Source: CBDANO01 sp965197665
GTDB lineage: Bacteria; Chloroflexota; Dehalococcoidia; Lucifugimonadales; UBA3495
DNA length: 64,000 nt
Direction of reading: 5' to 3'
Assembly (NCBI GenBank): GCA_965197665.1
Contig: CBDANO010000003.1
Coordinates: forward strand, 186,001-250,000
Part shown: positions 60,064 to 64,000 of the stretch, piece by piece
Layout of the letters: each line of letters begins with the position of its first letter
Numbering within the stretch: the stretch's first letter is position 1
Notes under the pieces: model-generated
Told to the model about the DNA's origin: nothing
The model's input: only the letters and a program-made list of their open reading frames with translations
Database searches by the model: none
Made by a program: the position numbers and the translations under genes

Positions 60064-60975
60064 ATGGAGTCGCTACTGGAATTCACCCGCCGTTTCTCCA
60101 CGGTTGAAGCCTGCCTAAAGCACCTAGAGTCCGTTCGCTGGAAGCGCGGGGCCTTTTGCCCGCATTGTGGAAGTTCGGGGACAATTTACCACTACTCGGA
60201 CGGACGCCGCCACCGCTGCGCGGATTGCAAGCACGTTTTCCGTATCATCACCGGAACCATCTTCTCGGACAGCCCTATCAAGATGCTGCCCAAGTGGTTT
60301 GCGGCCATCTACCTAGTCACGGAGCACAGCAAGGGGATATCCAGCGTTCAACTGTCCCGCGATATAGGCGTCAAGCAGGAAACGGCTTGGTACATGATTC
60401 AGCGTATCCAGAACGCCGCCGGCCTAATAGACGACGGGATGATGGGTGGAGAGGTAGAGATTGACGAAACGTACATCGGCGGCAAGGAACGGAACAAACA
60501 CGCCGACAAGCGGACGCCAGGAACCCAAGGGGCGGGTTCGGCCAAGACCAAGGCCGTAGCCCTGGGCATTAAGGAACGGGGCGGCTCAGTCCGGGCCTTC
60601 CACGTACCGGCGGCCAGCGCCGAGCATATCAGCCCGCACGTTATCCGCAACGTGGCCTTGGGTTCGAGTATCAGTGTAGATGAAAGCCACGCCTATAATG
60701 CGCTGACGCCATTCTACACGGTGGGCCGTATTAACCACGGGCGGGGTGAGTACCGCCGGGGCAATGTGACCACCAACGCCATTGAGTCGGCCTGGGCGCT
60801 GGTGAAGCGGACTTACATCGGGACTCACCATTGGTGGAGTTGGAAACACACTCAACGTTACCTAGACGGTTGCGCATTCCGGCAGAACGCCGACCCCGGT
60901 TCGCACATCGGAGCTTTGCTAGACGCTGGTATGGAGCGGGCGGCTGTGCTTCCATACAGGAAGTTGATCGCATGA
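60064..60975 (+). CDS. IS1595-family (ISXO2-like) transposase
   Basis: 303 residues. N-terminal zinc ribbon CPHCGSSGTIYHY with RCADCKHVFR (about 35-62), then the DDE-type catalytic core: IDETYIGGKERN (first Asp, about 138), ISVDESHAYNAL (second Asp) and NAIESAWALVKRTYIG (Asn/Glu and Lys region), ending YLDGCAFRQN. All are hallmarks of the ISXO2-like domain. Full length without frameshift, so probably functional. Its last codon overlaps the methyltransferase ATG (ATGA). Confidence 0.96.
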   Translation: MESLLEFTRRFSTVEACLKHLESVRWKRGAFCPHCGSSGTIYHYSDGRRHRCADCKHVFRIITGTIFSDSPIKMLPKWFAAIYLVTEHSKGISSVQLSRDIGVKQETAWYMIQRIQNAAGLIDDGMMGGEVEIDETYIGGKERNKHADKRTPGTQGAGSAKTKAVALGIKERGGSVRAFHVPAASAEHISPHVIRNVALGSSISVDESHAYNALTPFYTVGRINHGRGEYRRGNVTTNAIESAWALVKRTYIGTHHWWSWKHTQRYLDGCAFRQNADPGSHIGALLDAGMERAAVLPYRKLIA

Positions 60976-61829
60976 GAGCATCCTTTGACGATATTCTAAA
61001 TTTCACCCAACGACCCTACCTTGACCGAGCCCGGGCTCGGCCCTTTCTCAAGTGGGCTGGGGGCAAACGTACACTGGTACCGGAGATCGCCAAGTTGCTG
61101 CCGGATACGATCAACACCTATTGGGAGCCGTTTCTAGGCGGCGGGGCGGTGTTCTTTGCCTTGGATAGCCGCATACGAGCCGCCAAGCTGTCGGACGTGA
61201 ACGCCGAGCTTGCCTTAACCTACCAGACGGTCCGCAATAAGCTTGAGGCCCTTCTAGCCCGGCTTCAGGAACACGAAGGCGCCCACGCCGATAAGAAGTA
61301 TTACTACCGGGTTCGTAAGGCCGCAACCTCACCTGATGCCGTCGAAGTCGCGGCCAGGTTCATTTACCTGAACAAGACCTGCTACAACGGTCTATACCGC
61401 GTGAACAAGCACGGTATTTTCAATGTCCCTCGGGGCGATTACAAAAACCCTGCTATCTGCGACGCCGGCAACCTCCAGTCCGTCTCCGAGGTACTTCAAA
61501 AAGCAATTCTAAGGCATGGCGATTTTGGGAAGATGGAACCCAGTCAGGGAGATTTCATCTACTGCGATCCGCCGTATGACGGGACCTTTGCAGGCTATGA
61601 CGCCGGTGGCTTCGGTGAGTCGGAGCAACGCCGTCTCCGGGACGCTGTGTTGAAGTGGCAGAAGCTTGGAGCCGCGGTAATGGTTTCCAACGCCGACACG
61701 CCGCTAATTCGGTCTCTCTATCCTGAAACCTCTTTCGCCATCCATCAAGTATCCGCACCAAGGACTATCAACAGCAAGGCCAATGGTCGAGGCCCCGCCG
61801 CCGAGTTGCTGATTACCGCCTATGCCTAG
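60972..61829 (+). CDS. Dam-type DNA adenine methyltransferase (D12 class)
   Basis: 285 residues. SAM-binding motif FLKWAGGKRTLVPEI and PFLGGGAVFFAL, middle motif FIYLNKTCYNGLYRVNKHG, and catalytic motif IV FIYCDPPYDG. These place it in the Dam/DpnM N6-adenine family, many of which methylate GATC; the target is not proven here. The ATG chosen (60972) overlaps the transposase stop as ATGA; an earlier start would overlap the transposase by more than 140 bp. It overlaps the nuclease gene by 8 bp. Confidence 0.93.
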   Translation: MRASFDDILNFTQRPYLDRARARPFLKWAGGKRTLVPEIAKLLPDTINTYWEPFLGGGAVFFALDSRIRAAKLSDVNAELALTYQTVRNKLEALLARLQEHEGAHADKKYYYRVRKAATSPDAVEVAARFIYLNKTCYNGLYRVNKHGIFNVPRGDYKNPAICDAGNLQSVSEVLQKAILRHGDFGKMEPSQGDFIYCDPPYDGTFAGYDAGGFGESEQRRLRDAVLKWQKLGAAVMVSNADTPLIRSLYPETSFAIHQVSAPRTINSKANGRGPAAELLITAYA

Positions 61830-62274
61830 TGCAAACCGGACGGGTAGCCGGCTGGAGCAGTTCGTTGCGGAATTGCTTGGCGATGCTGGTTACGAGTACA
61901 TTTGGCCTTCGTCCCTGTTCTTTGCCATGCGGGACATGGACCAAGCCATTTATGCGAGCCAAGTCGAAGTGGGGCGCAACATCTATGGCCGATTACGCCG
62001 CGTGGACTTCCTGCTGTTCCACCCGCGAAAGTGGCCTAACTGCCTCGTCATTCAATGCAAGTGGCAGGCTTCCGGCGGAACGGTGGATGAGAAGTACCCA
62101 TTCGAGGTGCTGTCGATCCAGCAAGGCGGCTATCCGACTATCATCGTGTTGGACGGGGATGGGTACTCGAAGGGAGCGGAACAGTGGTTGAAGGGACAAG
62201 CTGGGAAGAACCTGTTGAGGCACGTATTTGACCAGGGCGAGTTCCAGCGATTCGTGTCTAGGGGGGAACTCTAA
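61822..62274 (+). CDS. Small PD-(D/E)XK-type nuclease, putative restriction endonuclease
   Basis: 150 residues. The N-terminal Glu in RLEQFVAELLGDAGYEYIW, then RRVDFLLFHP (Asp) and CLVIQCKWQASGG (Gln-x-Lys in place of Glu-x-Lys) form the core of the PD-(D/E)XK fold. Position directly after and overlapping a Dam-type methylase gene suggests the cleaving partner of a restriction-modification pair. It is far smaller than DpnII or Sau3AI, so it is not an obvious homologue of those; it could instead be a modification-dependent or accessory nuclease. Confidence 0.75.
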   Translation: MPSANRTGSRLEQFVAELLGDAGYEYIWPSSLFFAMRDMDQAIYASQVEVGRNIYGRLRRVDFLLFHPRKWPNCLVIQCKWQASGGTVDEKYPFEVLSIQQGGYPTIIVLDGDGYSKGAEQWLKGQAGKNLLRHVFDQGEFQRFVSRGEL

Positions 62275-62492
62275 TGTGTCCTGTATGCCACCAGGCGTTA
62301 CGACGGTCAGTTTACCTTGATGATGGGGCCTACAAAAGTTGCCCACAATGTTCACGGCGGCATGGTCGTCACGCTTATTATCTGACAGACAGATTTGGCG
62401 AACGGCTTATGGGAGGGGAGTTAATCCCCCAATCGTGGTGTACCGCCTGTCGCGGTGAAGCTGTTGGAACCCCGGAAATGCTTTGCGGTTAG
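62274..62492 (+). CDS. Zinc-ribbon protein at the transposon end
   Basis: 72 residues, starting within the nuclease stop (TAATG). Two zinc-ribbon-like Cys pairs, CPVCHQALRR with SCPQCSRRHGRH and a later WCTACRGE. Its TAG stop (62490-62492) shares its last base with the right terminal repeat. It could give the nuclease DNA specificity or be a second subunit. No family recognised. Confidence 0.65.
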   Translation: MCPVCHQALRRSVYLDDGAYKSCPQCSRRHGRHAYYLTDRFGERLMGGELIPQSWCTACRGEAVGTPEMLCG

Positions 62493-62514
62493 GATCGTCT
62501 AACGGATAACTCCC
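62492..62514 (-). repeat. Right terminal inverted repeat of the IS1595-family element
   Basis: 23 bp, begins GGATCGTCTAACGGATAA on the plus strand. Contains GATC at 62493-62496, mirror-placed to the one in the left repeat. Confidence 0.92.
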
Positions 62515-62522
62515 CAATTAAA
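62515..62522. repeat. Target-site duplication, right copy
   Basis: CAATTAAA, identical to the left copy. Confidence 0.95.
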
Positions 62523-62600
62523 AGACCCTGCGGCCAAAGTTCAAGCCAATTGACAGACTAAGGAGCATACGATCAAGATGGAAGAAGCAGAAGGGGAGAA

Positions 62601-63074
62601 ATGCTAATAGGGGTTGTGTCCGACACCCACGGCTACCTAAATCCCAAGGTGGTGGAACTACTGCAGGGTGTGGACCGCATATTGCACGCGGGAGACATCG
62701 GTAGCGCCGACATCATAGATGAGTTGGGGCTTATCGCTCCCGTTGCTGCGGTTCGCGGCAACAACGACAGACAGGGGCCGGTTTCCTTTTACCCGCTGGA
62801 AGTTAGCGGCGTGCTGGCCGGATACCGGTTCTTGCTTACCCATGAAGTAAAACTGCCCAAGGGACCCGATCACCCGGCGCTCAGGTGCTATCGCGATGCT
62901 GAGCTGGACGTGGTGGTTTTTGGCCACAGCCACATCGCACTTCAAAAGCAGCTAGGCTTCGTCTTTTTCTTCAACCCGGGTGCAGCAGGTAAACGCCGGT
63001 TTAAAGTGGTGCCGTCCATCGGATTCCTGACCTTCGCTGACGAGGGAATCGAAGGGCGGGTCGTGCCACTTTAG
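62601..63074 (+). CDS. YfcE/MJ0936-type metallophosphoesterase
   Basis: 157 residues. Metal ligands SDTHGY, HAGDIG, RGNNDR, LTHEVKLP and FGHSHIALQ are all present; family members are phosphodiesterases. GGGGAGAA lies just before the ATG. The transposon has inserted about 80 bp upstream, possibly between the gene and its promoter or a former upstream partner. The natural substrate is unknown. Confidence 0.9.
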   Translation: MLIGVVSDTHGYLNPKVVELLQGVDRILHAGDIGSADIIDELGLIAPVAAVRGNNDRQGPVSFYPLEVSGVLAGYRFLLTHEVKLPKGPDHPALRCYRDAELDVVVFGHSHIALQKQLGFVFFFNPGAAGKRRFKVVPSIGFLTFADEGIEGRVVPL

Positions 63075-63130
63075 TATGGTGGCAGGACCTTAAGAAATAT
63101 TTACCCAGAACTATTTGCTTGCGCCGCGGG

Positions 63131-64000
63131 CTAGAGGTCATAGCCGGCCATCAGATCATCCACCAAGCCGGTGGCATTGTCCCAATCGTAGTTGTTGAAC
63201 GAGCGGCCACGGGTAACGAACTCTCCCCCGGAATAGAACAGCTCGTACTGGGCGTGTCTCGATCCGAACTCCGAGCCTACGGCGTCCCAAGCCAGCTTGA
63301 AAAGCTTGACCTTTTCCTGGGGGTCGGCTACCGGCGAACGCTGGGTCTTGTGGATGAAGCGGGCGGTTTCCGGGTTGCCGAAATCGTCCACCGACGAGGG
63401 CATCATAATCATACTGGCGCCGGAGAGGTCCCGGACGGCGTAGACCAACTCGGGATAGAACTGCTGGCCGAGCACTTGAGCGGCGTAGAGCAGCCGCCGG
63501 TCGGGCAGAAAATACTCGCCGTAGGGCCCGCCGGAGGCTTCCATTCCCTTCACCATCCCTTCCATCATAGCGGTCTTGGCGGCCAAATACCCCAGCTTCC
63601 CCGACACCTCCGGGATGGAAACGATGCCGTTAACCTCGGCGACCTTTCTGGCTACGCCCAGTAGGAACCTGGTCTTGACTGCCAGGCGGACTTGGGCCTG
63701 GTAGTTTTGAAACATGTGGGTAGGGGCGGTGTTGAACTGGTCCCAGCACATTTGCGGGTCCCGGTAAACGAACACCCGCTCCCAGGGTACGCGCACCTCG
63801 TCGAAGTAGATGACCGCGTCATTTTCGTCCAAGCGCCAAGACAAGGGGTTATCGAACCGGGATACCGCCGATGCTTCGTAAGACTTTCGGGGAAGGATTT
63901 TCAGTCCCTTGGCCGCCAAGGGCAAGGCCGCGGTGAAAGCGTATTGTTCTTCTCCGGCCTTCAAGGGTGTGCCGGTGGTCACGAGCAACTCGTCGGCCAA
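63131..64000 (-). CDS. HpaB-family flavin-dependent hydroxylase (N-terminus outside window)
   Basis: 289 residues of the C-terminal part; the frame is open to the window edge, so the start is missing. DNPLSWRLDENDAVIYFDEV, VRVPWERVFVYRD and the helical FQNYQAQVRLAVKTRFLLG match 4-hydroxyphenylacetate 3-monooxygenase (HpaB) and related pyoverdin-type oxygenases, which use FADH2 from a separate reductase. No reductase gene is in view. It would fit a lineage degrading aromatic compounds. Confidence 0.88.
   Translation of the reverse strand: MADELLVTTGTPLKAGEEQYAFTAALPLAAKGLKILPRKSYEASAVSRFDNPLSWRLDENDAVIYFDEVRVPWERVFVYRDPQMCWDQFNTAPTHMFQNYQAQVRLAVKTRFLLGVARKVAEVNGIVSIPEVSGKLGYLAAKTAMMEGMVKGMEASGGPYGEYFLPDRRLLYAAQVLGQQFYPELVYAVRDLSGASMIMMPSSVDDFGNPETARFIHKTQRSPVADPQEKVKLFKLAWDAVGSEFGSRHAQYELFYSGGEFVTRGRSFNNYDWDNATGLVDDLMAGYDL

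Larger units (their letters stand above)
59759..62514 (+). mobile_element. IS1595-family transposon carrying a methylase-nuclease module
   Basis: 2,756 bp bounded by 23-bp imperfect inverted repeats and by a perfect 8-bp direct repeat CAATTAAA on both sides. Five genes in one orientation fill it almost completely: a 77-residue protein, the transposase, a Dam-type methyltransferase, a PD-(D/E)XK nuclease and a zinc-ribbon protein, with spacings of +1, -4, -8 and -1 bp, so they form one translationally coupled operon. The perfect duplication and intact frames indicate a recent, possibly active insertion. IS1595-family elements with passenger genes are known; I cannot say whether this combination has been described. 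Confidence 0.93.

Noticed and set aside
60831..60971. Upstream extension of the methylase frame into the transposase gene
   Set aside because: The ATG at 60972 overlaps the transposase stop as ATGA and begins just before the methylase domain; the longer frame is a shadow of the transposase.

Overview
The window is a GC-rich bacterial chromosome segment, densely coded on both strands in short operons. The gene set (partial RF2; riboflavin operon; SelA; GroEL without GroES; MoxR/VWA pair; LutABC; a Rieske oxygenase operon; an LLM flavin oxidoreductase, DAO-type oxidase and M20 amidases) and the dispersed palindromes related to GGGCGGGTTTGAAACCCGCCC suggest a heterotrophic Chloroflexota, perhaps a Dehalococcoidia/SAR202-like lineage. 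That placement is inference; there is no rRNA or other phylogenetic marker here, and I recognised no tRNA and no CRISPR array.

Layout. 1-8.7 kb: prfB end, ribD-ribE-ribBA (minus), an ECF sigma/anti-sigma pair (minus), a UbiE-like methyltransferase, a UbiA-like membrane protein and an NAD(P)-binding Rossmann protein. 8.9-14.7 kb: selA, an alpha/beta hydrolase with an Asp nucleophile, a 32-residue zinc-finger microgene, groEL, endonuclease Q. 14.9-21.1 kb: rimI-like, coaE, MoxR ATPase, Nudix hydrolase, giant VWA protein. 21.2-25.8 kb (minus): gliding-type ABC exporter with GldG- and DUF4340-like partners. 26-31 kb: speD-speB, S2P protease, cysteine desulfurase, lipoprotein, CTP-dependent kinase-like membrane protein. 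31-39 kb: tandem M20 amidohydrolases, glycerate 2-kinase, degenerate MNT/HEPN pair, lutABC. 39.4-42.7 kb: acyl-CoA dehydrogenase, DAO-family oxidase, Tag-like glycosylase. 42.7-48.8 kb (minus): catabolic operon amidase, VOC dioxygenase, 3-hydroxyisobutyrate dehydrogenase-like, Rieske oxygenase beta and alpha, two small genes. 49.5-57.7 kb: MetE-like, OsmC, rhodanese, a HEPN-containing gene pair, LsrF-like aldolase, zinc alcohol dehydrogenase, LLM oxidoreductase, amidohydrolase.

57.9-62.5 kb is an accessory island. It contains an MNT-HEPN fusion gene enclosed by a long inverted repeat and, next to it, an intact 2,756-bp IS1595-family transposon (59759-62514) with 23-bp terminal inverted repeats and a perfect 8-bp target duplication. 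Inside the transposon, translationally coupled to the transposase, sit a Dam-type adenine methyltransferase, a small PD-(D/E)XK nuclease and a zinc-ribbon protein. Both terminal repeats contain GATC, the usual Dam site, and the left one overlaps the -35 box of the element's promoter. This self-contained mobile restriction-modification-like system, possibly regulating itself by methylating its own ends, is the most interesting object in the window. A YfcE phosphoesterase and the C-terminal part of an HpaB-type hydroxylase close the window.

Two dispersed repeat families occupy many intergenic gaps: the short palindrome, and a longer MITE-like unit of about 110-235 bp. The palindrome has also been captured as the last codons of at least two proteins.
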